A stretch of DNA of 64,000 nt from an uncultured bacterium. GTDB taxonomy: Bacteria > Bacteroidota > Bacteroidia > Chitinophagales > CAIODY01. The translations under genes were made by a program, and so were the position numbers. The stretch covers positions 1 to 64,000 of the forward strand of contig CAIODY010000081.1 in NCBI GenBank assembly GCA_903857255.1. The letters run 5' to 3'. This document shows, piece after piece, positions 8,739 to 17,660 of this stretch. The notes under the pieces were generated by a model. The model made no database searches, had not been told where the DNA came from, and saw only the letters and a list, made by a program, of their open reading frames with translations. Numbering within the stretch: position 1 is the first letter of the stretch; each line of letters opens with the position of its first letter.

Positions 8739-11700
8739 ATGAAAAACATTCTTAAAGCTCTTTTGCTTTTTATTTTTATGACTGTGCAACTTTTATATGC
8801 TGCCTCACCTCCTCCAATTCAGTCATGTTTTAACTGTTCGGGTACAGTTTATTTGCCATTGCCAAGCACTGGTGCCGGCGGTAATGTAATCACTTCTACT
8901 TCTGGTAGCCCAAGTAATACTTTTTATATCAATCATGATGTTTTTGTTAATAGCAATGTGGTTTTAAAAAACTGCGAAATTAATGTTGCCAACAATAAAA
9001 AAATAACAGTGCAAAAAGGTGCTACACTTACCCTCATTCATTGTCATATTGCAACTTGCGAACCAATATGGATGTGGCAAGGAATTGAAGTACAACCGTT
9101 TGGTAGTGTATCAGTATTGCAAGGTTCTTTTATTGAAGATGCTAAAGTTGCTATTAATTTTTTAGACCCAGCTGGCACTTTGCCATACTATCCAACTACA
9201 TTATTAGATGTAGAAAGCAGTATTTTCAATCGAAATGATATTTCAATTGAAATGACTGGCTATAATCTTACATCAGGTGGAGGCATTCCTTTACCGCTAC
9301 CAATTACAATCAAAGGCTGTTTATTTACTTGTCGTTATATTGATTATAAACCTTGTACTGGTGTTTGGCCTTCTGTATATGCTGTTACAGCACCTATTTA
9401 CAATTCCAATCAGAATTTTCCATTATCAAGTGAATTTATTAATGACCAAATATATGACCCAGGTTATGTTTATACGCCAAATATTTGGAGTTATTTAGGT
9501 GGCTCTTTTTATGGTACAAATGCCAAACCAACAGCAGGAATTTTATTAAATCATGTTGGGTATTGTTTAATTCAAAATAACCCATCAACAAATTTTGTTA
9601 CCTCATATATTCATCAGGATTTCAACATTGGTGCGGCAAATCCAGATTGGATAAACACCTTTGATAATTTACAAGCAGGTATTAACGCTACAGCATCTTA
9701 TGTTCATGTAGTTAATTCCCTTTTTCAAAATACTATTATCAGTCCTACAAATGCTCGTTCAGGTTATGGATTAGATATTGAAGCAGGTGATATTTATAAA
9801 GGTAATCTAATTGCCACATCACCTACAGGAACAAGTCCTATTGATGGTAACCGTTTTATTGATTGTCATACCGCCATTTATACTACCGATTTAACAACTA
9901 CTCAAGTTAATTATTCCTATATTCGAAGTTCGCAGCAAGCCAATACTTATACGCTATCAAATATTGGGTTTTCTACAGTGCCAATTTCAGGAAGTATTTC
10001 CTATCCAAATCATTTGGGTAAGTTTGCAATATGTATGTTGACTGGTAGGTTATATAATTATGATATTGGCAATAATCAAATTTATAATATTGAAAACGGG
10101 ATTTATCTTTTCCATCGTTGGGTGCCAGGTGGCATGGGAGGCGGTCCTCCAAATGGTCAAATGGGGAGTTATGGTTTTGGAGTTTATTCAGGTCAGTTAG
10201 ATATTTATAACAACACTTTTGATAAAACCACTGTCGGCTCTGCACCAATTCCTCCTAATCAATTTATCTACCAAGCTATTCAAATTGATTATTCTACATT
10301 GATGCCGCCTAACTTATTAACATCTACTCAACCAGTTAATCCGCTACTTTCACCACCTTACAACAGTTTTACTACTTTTGAAATTGGCAGCCAAGGAGCT
10401 AACCAAGCTACTTATGTACCTTTACCCAATATCATCAACCAAGCCTATAATGGTATTGCCATAAATAGTTTAGCTGGTAAAAATGTGCATACTTCCAACA
10501 ATCAAATTAATCTGTTACCCATGCCACCTGCCATGCGCCAAACTGGGTTCATTGGGCAAATGGGTATTCAATATGTAAACACTACCCCACGTTTCACATC
10601 ACCTTCTATAGTTTATCCTTTCAATTTAGTTTGGAATAATCGAGTGACAGCACAAGCACAATTGCCCAACTCCATGCCATCTATGGGGTATTATAGCAAT
10701 AGTGCCAACCATCAACATATCGAATGCAACAACTTTAGCAATACTAATGAAGGCATGGAATTCAACCAAAGCTGTTTATTTACTGTCATTAATAGAAACC
10801 AAATGTATAGCAACTCTGTTCTTCAAGCTGGGTTAGAACTAAATAATGCCGCTAACATTGGCACACAAGGCAGCCCTGGCAACCCTACTGATAATCAATG
10901 GTATGGCACTTGGGGTAGTACAACTGTTCAACCTTTTATGACTTCAACTGTTGCCTCTTCTGCTGTTACACAGAACTTTTTTCTTCGTTCAGTAGCACCC
11001 TATAATCCAAATGGTTTCGGATATACTTCAATAACCCCAGGCGTTACGAACTACTTTAGTCCATCAACATTAAATTACACATCAGGTGCAAGTATAGGTT
11101 GTGGTCCAGGTATGGCATTTGCTCCTTCGCCTATTGCCAATAATACTGCGGCTTTGTACGATATGATTAGTGGTGCTTCGGCTGCTTATAGCCCACACCC
11201 AGCCGAAACCAATTTTATTTTGCAAAATAATTTGTATCGCATGTTGCGTTCGCAGCCCGATTCCACATTAACCGATTCAACTGTTAACGCCTTTTATCAA
11301 GCTAACTTGGCAGGCAGTAGCTATGAAACATTTGTCGAAATAGATTCCTTAATTGCCATCTCCGATTTGATTAATGCACAAACCATGATAAGTGCTTTTA
11401 GCCCCACCAACAACGTGGAGCAAAACTATCAAAACTATTACAATTGGGCATTAAGCTATTTAGACACTACATTAGCTACTGCCGACACATTGGGCATCAG
11501 AGCTTTAGCCATGGGCTGCCCTTATTATGATGGTGATGTGGTCTATTGGGCGCAAACCTTATATAAAATGCTAAATCTAACTGATGTAGTTTCCGAATCT
11601 AACTGCAATACTTCAGATGAAGATGGTGGCGATGGAGAGCGGAAAATTAAAATTAACAAGACTGTTTTGAATCAACAGTTAGCATCTTTAATAACTATCT

Positions 11701-11936
11701 ATCCCAATCCTGCAAACAACAACATCAATATTACTTTACCAACAAACAACGATAGCAATTACAAAATTGAATGTTGTGATATTCAAGGCAAAACAATAAG
11801 TAGTGTTGTTTTGAATTGCAATAGTACAGTTATTAATACTGCTAATTATGCTAATGGTATCTGTATATTATGTATTATCAATTTAGCAAACAACGAAAAA
11901 ATCTACAAAAAAGTAGTTATTCAACATGGAAATTAA
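8739..11936 (+). CDS. T9SS-secreted, right-handed beta-helix/adhesin-like protein (cassette 9)
   Basis: Signal peptide; repetitive N/G-rich body; C-terminal sorting domain ITIYPNPANNNINITLP...KKVVIQ. Confidence 0.75.
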   Translation: MKNILKALLLFIFMTVQLLYAASPPPIQSCFNCSGTVYLPLPSTGAGGNVITSTSGSPSNTFYINHDVFVNSNVVLKNCEINVANNKKITVQKGATLTLIHCHIATCEPIWMWQGIEVQPFGSVSVLQGSFIEDAKVAINFLDPAGTLPYYPTTLLDVESSIFNRNDISIEMTGYNLTSGGGIPLPLPITIKGCLFTCRYIDYKPCTGVWPSVYAVTAPIYNSNQNFPLSSEFINDQIYDPGYVYTPNIWSYLGGSFYGTNAKPTAGILLNHVGYCLIQNNPSTNFVTSYIHQDFNIGAANPDWINTFDNLQAGINATASYVHVVNSLFQNTIISPTNARSGYGLDIEAGDIYKGNLIATSPTGTSPIDGNRFIDCHTAIYTTDLTTTQVNYSYIRSSQQANTYTLSNIGFSTVPISGSISYPNHLGKFAICMLTGRLYNYDIGNNQIYNIENGIYLFHRWVPGGMGGGPPNGQMGSYGFGVYSGQLDIYNNTFDKTTVGSAPIPPNQFIYQAIQIDYSTLMPPNLLTSTQPVNPLLSPPYNSFTTFEIGSQGANQATYVPLPNIINQAYNGIAINSLAGKNVHTSNNQINLLPMPPAMRQTGFIGQMGIQYVNTTPRFTSPSIVYPFNLVWNNRVTAQAQLPNSMPSMGYYSNSANHQHIECNNFSNTNEGMEFNQSCLFTVINRNQMYSNSVLQAGLELNNAANIGTQGSPGNPTDNQWYGTWGSTTVQPFMTSTVASSAVTQNFFLRSVAPYNPNGFGYTSITPGVTNYFSPSTLNYTSGASIGCGPGMAFAPSPIANNTAALYDMISGASAAYSPHPAETNFILQNNLYRMLRSQPDSTLTDSTVNAFYQANLAGSSYETFVEIDSLIAISDLINAQTMISAFSPTNNVEQNYQNYYNWALSYLDTTLATADTLGIRALAMGCPYYDGDVVYWAQTLYKMLNLTDVVSESNCNTSDEDGGDGERKIKINKTVLNQQLASLITIYPNPANNNINITLPTNNDSNYKIECCDIQGKTISSVVLNCNSTVINTANYANGICILCIINLANNEKIYKKVVIQHGN

Positions 11937-13104
11937 TTTTATCATCAACAGCTACAAGTATTTACTTGTAGCTGTTTTATTTTGTTGTAGTTATCAGGCA
12001 AAAGCACAAACTTTCAACCTTGTACCTAATCCTTCATTTGAAGTATACGATACTTGTCCATATTCTAATTTAGGTAGCCAAATATATTTAGCCATACCAT
12101 GGACTGGTCCACAAGTAAATAGCACCGATTATCTTAATGCTTGTTCACCTGTTTTTGGTGTTCCAATTGCTGGTATAAATTATCAATATGCTAGAACTGG
12201 CGTGGCGTACGCTGGAATATGGACAAAAGAAGGTACAAACTATAGAGAATATTTGCAAGCTCTATTATTGGATACTTTAATTGCTGGGCATTGTTATTTT
12301 GTTTCCTTTTATGCTAACTTGATTAATTCTGTTCCTTTCGGCTCAAACAATGTAGCAGCCTATCTTTCTTATCATGCCGATTCTATATGGAATATTCCAT
12401 CATGGATGAGTAAAGTATTAAACTATACGCCCCAAATTGTAAAACCAGGCAATCCTATCATTACCGACACTTTAAATTGGACACAAGTAGCTAGCATTTA
12501 TACCGCCACAGGTGGCGAAAAATATATTACTATTGGCAACTTTTATCCCGACTCTGCTACATTAGGTACAGGTGGTTATTATTATATTGATGATGTAGCG
12601 GTAATAGAAGCCAAAGCTTATGCAGGCAAAGACACTATTATTAATAAGGGCGATAGTGTTTGGTTGGGTTTAGATACTATTACAGGTGTAGCTTGTACTT
12701 GGTATGTGAACAACGATATTATCAAGCAAAACAATGGCGGCTTATGGATAAAACCCACCCAAACCACCACCTACATTTTAAAAACAATCGTTTGCGGCAT
12801 TACTACTTATGATACAGTGGTGGTAAGTGTGAAGGCAACAGGAGTGGAACAATTAAAGAATAGAAGCTCACAAATAATTAGTTATCCAAACCCAACAAGT
12901 AACAGCACTTCAATCATTTTGACAAAATCCGTTACAAACGCAACAATCAAATTAATAAGTGTTATAGGCGAAACACTTTTAGAAAAAATTAACCAAACAG
13001 GCAATCAATTTAATCTTGACATGACACAGCAAACACAAGGCATTTATTTTATCGAAGTACAACAAGACGAGTGTATTTGGCGAACCAAAGTGGTTAAACA
13101 GTAA
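11926..13104 (+). CDS. T9SS-secreted protein with carbohydrate-binding-like N-terminal region (cassette 9)
   Basis: NLVPNPSFEVYDTCP start; C-terminal IISYPNPTSNSTSIIL...WRTKVVKQ sorting domain. Confidence 0.75.
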   Translation: MEINFIINSYKYLLVAVLFCCSYQAKAQTFNLVPNPSFEVYDTCPYSNLGSQIYLAIPWTGPQVNSTDYLNACSPVFGVPIAGINYQYARTGVAYAGIWTKEGTNYREYLQALLLDTLIAGHCYFVSFYANLINSVPFGSNNVAAYLSYHADSIWNIPSWMSKVLNYTPQIVKPGNPIITDTLNWTQVASIYTATGGEKYITIGNFYPDSATLGTGGYYYIDDVAVIEAKAYAGKDTIINKGDSVWLGLDTITGVACTWYVNNDIIKQNNGGLWIKPTQTTTYILKTIVCGITTYDTVVVSVKATGVEQLKNRSSQIISYPNPTSNSTSIILTKSVTNATIKLISVIGETLLEKINQTGNQFNLDMTQQTQGIYFIEVQQDECIWRTKVVKQ

Positions 13105-13118
13105 ACAAGTTCAAGACG

Positions 13119-13474
13119 GCTTTGCAGACGATTTAGACGACTAAACAGAAAGTCGAGAACGCTGAAAAATACATTTAGACCGCTTAACATTCAAGCAAGC
13201 AGACTAAACATTTGGACGAGATAGCTTAACATTCAATTGAGCAGACTAAACATAAGGACGAGAGGGCTGTGCAGTCAATGAAGACAACAAAACACTCGGT
13301 CAAGCGAACAGAACACAAGCCGAAGTATGCACAATTGTCAGTCAAGCGGACATAGCAGCAGATGAAGCTAGCATCGCAGACGATGAAGATAACAGAACAT
13401 TGGGACAAGGGAACAGAACATTGACCGAAGATAACAAAACATTGGGGGAAGACAACAAAACACAAATTGCCCTG
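13119..13474. repeat. Diverged 21-bp-period tandem array (~17 units)
   Basis: Units such as gcttaacattcaagcaagcag / actaaacatttggacgagata / aacagaacattgggacaaggg keep a 21-bp register (one 20-bp unit). Confidence 0.85.
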
Positions 13475-13477
13475 CTG

Positions 13478-13542
13478 TTTCCTACACTTGCAATAGGCGC
13501 ACAAGCCAACGCTGAAACCTAACCTATTGCAAGAGTAGGAAA
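13478..13542. repeat. Inverted repeat, 20-bp arms (19/20 matched)
   Basis: tttcctacacttgcaatagg / cctattgcaagagtaggaaa. Confidence 0.9.
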
Positions 13543-13600
13543 CCCAACGCTTCTTGGCTTCCGTCAGACATCACAGGGACGGAATAACAAAGTGGGCGGC

Positions 13601-13731
13601 AGCTAACATGGGGTTCAAGCTACGGCGGTGGACGGGTAGCTTTTCAGTTCGGTAGTTCCTGTTATCTTTGTGGCGGTGGACGAGTGATGGAACATTAATT
13701 CGCCGCATCTTGAACCCCAGAAACGTTATCG
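13601..13731 (+). repeat. attC-9 (subfamily B; last recognisable attC)
   Basis: AGCTAACATGGGGTTCAAG...CTTGAACCCCAGAAACGTTATCG. Confidence 0.88.
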
Positions 13732-13767
13732 GCAACCCTATGACGACAGTGCTAACTTTAAACGAAA

Positions 13768-16077
13768 GTGAAAAAAATGACAGACCATAAAGAAATAGAA
13801 CAGCAGATTTGGATAACTCTTAACAGACTTAGAAGCGATATGAGTTTTTCAGGTTTTCGCAGCACTAAGTTGCTTGAACTTATCGGCACAACGCAAGGAC
13901 AAGAAAAGTTTGAGCAGATTTTAAATAGCAAAGAACTTATTCGTGCTATAACAAACACAGACGGTTTTACTCCACCACTTTACATTTATGATTTCATCAA
14001 CGAACTTTCAAAGATTGTAAATCCTAAAACGCATCTTGACCCTTGGCTTACGCCTTCTTCTCCTTGCAACTTTTTTGACTTTGGGACAACGACATCTTAT
14101 TGCATCAACCAAACTGCATTTGAAACCATCAAAACGATTTTTGAAAATCCTAAAACCGAAATTCATTTAGGTGATAGTTGGCAATTTCTTGACAGCACAA
14201 AAAACAAGTTTGATTTTATCACTTGCTTTCCACCGTTCGGAATGCGTAAAGAGCCAACAGAAATTAACGGTTTCAAAACTTCAAACGATTTTGGAGCTAC
14301 GCTTTTAATAAAAGCATCAATGCTACTTAACGAAAACGGCAGAGCCGTTTTTCTTATGTCGCCTTCATTTTTATTTGATGATAGAAACAAAGAGTTGCTA
14401 ACCAAACTTGGATTGTTTGCTGATGCAGTTTTCTCAATTCCAAATGGTGCGTTTTTACCACAGACAAACATTGCATCAAATTTTGTTGTCCTTTCAAAGC
14501 AACCGAAAGAAAAAACTTTCATTGCTGAAATTTCAAACGATGAAAAGACAAACAAGACAATAATTGATAACTATAAAAACCGAAGAGCAGGAAAGGCAAT
14601 TCAATTAGGTTCATTCATTGACTTCATGGAATTGAAATCCTTTCAAGGATTGTTATCGCAAAATGAAATGCAAGAATTAGTTAAACGAATTGGCTATCCG
14701 CCAATTCGTTTAACTGATGTTGCAGTTAGCATAAATCTTTTGAAAGCATCTGATGCCGATGAAGTAGAACACCTTTCTAATTCTGTTTATCTTCCGAAGA
14801 TTGGTAACAGCGTAGCAGTTACAATGCCTTCGGAAATGAAAATGAAAAATCCGAAAAACTATTTTCAAATTCAACTTGACGAAACAAAAGCAAATTCAAC
14901 TTTTGTAGCCAACTACTTCAATAGTGTTATTGGAAGAAAACTAAGAGAGAGTTTAGAAGTCGGTGTTACTATTCCAACTATTTCTAAATCTCAATTACAA
15001 ACTTGTGTTCTGCATTTACCAGAGTTAAAAACGCAAATAGAATTGATTAAGATTGACAGCAAGATTGACCAATTTACTTTGCGACTTGAGGAACTAAAAA
15101 GAAATCTTTGGAAACAACCCAAGAGTTACAATTCAATAGAGAAGGAATTAAAGAGCATAAACCAAGAAGAAAAACTTGAACAGTGGATTGATAATTTACC
15201 TTTTCCAATCTCATCAATTCTTTGGCGTTACTATGCAACAAAAGAAAACAGCAAAAAAGTTGAACACCTTTTTCATTTCTTTGAGGCATTGTCAGAATTT
15301 TTCTCAATGATAATTTTGAGTGCATTTGTTCAAGACCAAGAATTCTATAAACAAGAACGACACAATTGGATTGACACAGACGAGAAATTTAAAGAGTGGT
15401 ATTTCAGAGCAACATTTGGAAGTTGGAATATTCTCACTTCCCGACTTTCAAAATCAGTAAGAAGATTTTACACCGATGCAGATAAGAAAGAGTTTTGCAA
15501 AAATCTCTTTGGAAATCCGACAGAGGCATTTATGAAAATGCTTACTGAAAAAGGAATTGTAAATACTCTTTTGACAGTTGCTGAATTACGCAACAAATGG
15601 AAAGGACACGGAGGCATTACGAGTGAAGAAGAAAACAAACAAAGAGTTACAGCACTTGAACAGCAACTAAATGAACTAAGAAAATTTATTGCAGACGGTT
15701 TTGAGGAAACAAGAATTGTTTCTGCAAAACAAGGCGAACTTGACGAAGGCGTTTGGACATTTACAGCGAAAGAACTTATCGGAGCAAAATCACCTTTTAG
15801 AGAAACAGAAATAAAATCATTGGTTGGGCTTGATAAAAAGAAACTTTACTTGACACATACTAATCAATACAAGCCAGTAGAGTTGTTGCCATTCATAAAG
15901 TTTGTTGAACTCTCTGATGCTGTTTATTTTTATACAAGTATTGAAAGCAAAAATGTTCGTTGGGTTTCATATCATTTTGACAAAGACCCCGAACTAAATC
16001 AACCAGCGGACAACGAATTATTCAAAGCGTTTGAATTTCTAAAACACAATGACAACAAGAATTCAAACGGACAGTAA
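13768..16077 (+). CDS. Degenerate N6-adenine methylase-like protein with specificity-like region and HEPN-like C-terminal motif
   Basis: FDFITCFPPFGM at the position of the usual NPPF/Y; SPCNFFDFG where motif I is expected; C-terminal ELRNKWKGHGG. Confidence 0.65.
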   Translation: MKKMTDHKEIEQQIWITLNRLRSDMSFSGFRSTKLLELIGTTQGQEKFEQILNSKELIRAITNTDGFTPPLYIYDFINELSKIVNPKTHLDPWLTPSSPCNFFDFGTTTSYCINQTAFETIKTIFENPKTEIHLGDSWQFLDSTKNKFDFITCFPPFGMRKEPTEINGFKTSNDFGATLLIKASMLLNENGRAVFLMSPSFLFDDRNKELLTKLGLFADAVFSIPNGAFLPQTNIASNFVVLSKQPKEKTFIAEISNDEKTNKTIIDNYKNRRAGKAIQLGSFIDFMELKSFQGLLSQNEMQELVKRIGYPPIRLTDVAVSINLLKASDADEVEHLSNSVYLPKIGNSVAVTMPSEMKMKNPKNYFQIQLDETKANSTFVANYFNSVIGRKLRESLEVGVTIPTISKSQLQTCVLHLPELKTQIELIKIDSKIDQFTLRLEELKRNLWKQPKSYNSIEKELKSINQEEKLEQWIDNLPFPISSILWRYYATKENSKKVEHLFHFFEALSEFFSMIILSAFVQDQEFYKQERHNWIDTDEKFKEWYFRATFGSWNILTSRLSKSVRRFYTDADKKEFCKNLFGNPTEAFMKMLTEKGIVNTLLTVAELRNKWKGHGGITSEEENKQRVTALEQQLNELRKFIADGFEETRIVSAKQGELDEGVWTFTAKELIGAKSPFRETEIKSLVGLDKKKLYLTHTNQYKPVELLPFIKFVELSDAVYFYTSIESKNVRWVSYHFDKDPELNQPADNELFKAFEFLKHNDNKNSNGQ

Positions 16078-16107
16078 AAACAAGCTATGGTATATTTCAC
16101 CGACTTT

Positions 16108-16210
16108 TTCGCCGAGGTTCGTGTCCCCACGAACATCAATTATTTATTCGCCGAGGTTCGTGTCCCCACGAACATCAATTATTTATTTCGGTTAGTGCGG
16201 ACACTAACCG
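16108..16210. repeat. Cluster of three short perfect hairpins (REP-like), first two on a 39-bp direct repeat
   Basis: GTTCGTGTCCCCACGAAC at 16117 and 16156; CGGTTAGTGCGGACACTAACCG at 16189. Confidence 0.85.
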
Positions 16211-16248
16211 AGGCACAGGCATGCCCTCACCTTTGTATCAGCCGATTG

Positions 16249-16458
16249 CAAGTAAAAATCTTCAAGCGGCAAGTTGAAATCTTCAAGCAGCAGGTTGAAA
16301 TCTTGAAGCGGCAAGTTGAAATCTTGAAGCTGCAAGTTGAAATCTTTAAGCTGCAAGTTGAAATCCTCAAGCAGCAAGTTGAAATCTTCAAGCAGCAAGT
16401 TGAAATCTTGAAGGAGTAAGTTGAAATCTTGAAGGAGTAAGTAGGTAGCTTGAAGCAA
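16249..16458. repeat. 21-bp tandem repeat, 10 units
   Basis: caagttgaaatcttcaagcag consensus. Confidence 0.95.
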
Positions 16459-16751
16459 CTCACTTGTAATCGGGAAGAGAGTGTAAACTAAATTGTGTAA
16501 ATGGAATTTAGGTAGTATAAAGAAGATTGTGTAAATGGATTGGCTAAAAAATATTCAGCCACTGTCAAAGTTTGTTCTCAACAACTGAAGCTTAGCCATG
16601 GGTTAATGTGCGTTCGCCCACGATACAGTTGGCGAAGCACAAACTCAACCAACAACCATGTACCATTCAAGCCATTAAAATACAATACTAACCACAGCAA
16701 AAAATAAATTCATTCCAATGTTCATTAAATATTCATCCAAAACGAGCATAT

Positions 16752-17657
16752 TTGCGCTTTCAAAAATCATTGCGTATTTCTTATAAAAATATCGTTTGCC
16801 TGTTGATTGTTTTGTTGCTAAGTCATCACTTGGTGCAAGCAAAACATCGGTCTGTATGGTCAAATCAAGGCAGAAAAATCAGAAAAAATTATTTCGATTT
16901 GGGGGTATGCACTGGGTTGGGTAATTATTACGGCGATATAGTACCAACTTTTTTCTCCTTCCAGCAGTTGCACCCCGATATGGGCATATTTGCTCGATAC
17001 AATGTGGGGCAATACCTTGCATTTCGCACCACCGCCATTTATGGTGCTATTTCAGGCGATGATAAGTATTACAACAACAAGGCTCGAAACCTAAGTTTCC
17101 GTTCTAACATCGAAGAATTTGGATTGACGATGGAAATTAATTTGATGCCTTATCATGCATTTAATAGGCGCAAGAGCGGCTTTGCACCTTATGTGTTTTT
17201 TGGTATTGCTGGGTTTCATTTTAATCCGAAAGCGGAATACAATGGTACATGGTACGAATTGCAACCCTTAGGCACCGAAGGCGAAGGATTGGCAGGCTAT
17301 GCCCCCAAATATTCAACATTTGGTATTTCCCTGCCCATCGGCGGTGGTTTGAAATACAGATTAGAAACCAGCTACAATAATTATATTACAATTGGTGCCG
17401 AATTTGGCATCCGCAAAACATTTACTGATTATTTAGATGATGTAAGCCGGACACAATATGTAAGTTTAGATTCCTTAGGCAAAGGGTCTATGTCGGCTAA
17501 TTTATCATGGCGAGAAGATGAATATTTTGGTTATAAAAAAGGAACTTTTTTTCCTGATATTCGCCGTGGAAATCCAGATAATAAAGATTGGTACTATTTT
17601 GGCAACATAACCGTTAGTTATGTGTTTGGCAATAAAAGAATAAGTTTCGAACATTAA
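16752..17657 (+). CDS. DUF6089-like outer membrane beta-barrel protein
   Basis: GNYYGDI..., PYVFFGIAGFHFNPKAEYNG..LQPLGTEGEGL; paralog of the next gene. Confidence 0.7.
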   Translation: MRFQKSLRISYKNIVCLLIVLLLSHHLVQAKHRSVWSNQGRKIRKNYFDLGVCTGLGNYYGDIVPTFFSFQQLHPDMGIFARYNVGQYLAFRTTAIYGAISGDDKYYNNKARNLSFRSNIEEFGLTMEINLMPYHAFNRRKSGFAPYVFFGIAGFHFNPKAEYNGTWYELQPLGTEGEGLAGYAPKYSTFGISLPIGGGLKYRLETSYNNYITIGAEFGIRKTFTDYLDDVSRTQYVSLDSLGKGSMSANLSWREDEYFGYKKGTFFPDIRRGNPDNKDWYYFGNITVSYVFGNKRISFEH

Positions 17658-17660
17658 ATA

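Larger units (their letters stand above)
253..13731 (+). mobile_element. Integron gene-cassette array (chromosomal integron segment or CALIN); no integrase in the window
   Basis: Nine attC-like sites of 131-134 bp in one orientation, separated by mostly single-ORF cassettes. Cassette-start and cassette-end cores are complementary (e.g. TTAGCTGT...ACAGCTAA, TTACCTGC...GCAGGTAA, TTGGGCGC...GCGCCCAA). Confidence 0.88.

Noticed and set aside
13226-13504. 92-aa Cys-rich minus-strand ORF
   Set aside because: Arises from the 21-bp-period tandem array; repetitive composition and no homology-like features.
16087-16419. 110-aa ORF with perfect heptad repeats (coiled-coil-like)
   Set aside because: It is the translation of hairpin repeats plus the 21-bp minisatellite; both strands are open in several frames and there is no convincing start context, so it is treated as a non-coding repeat.
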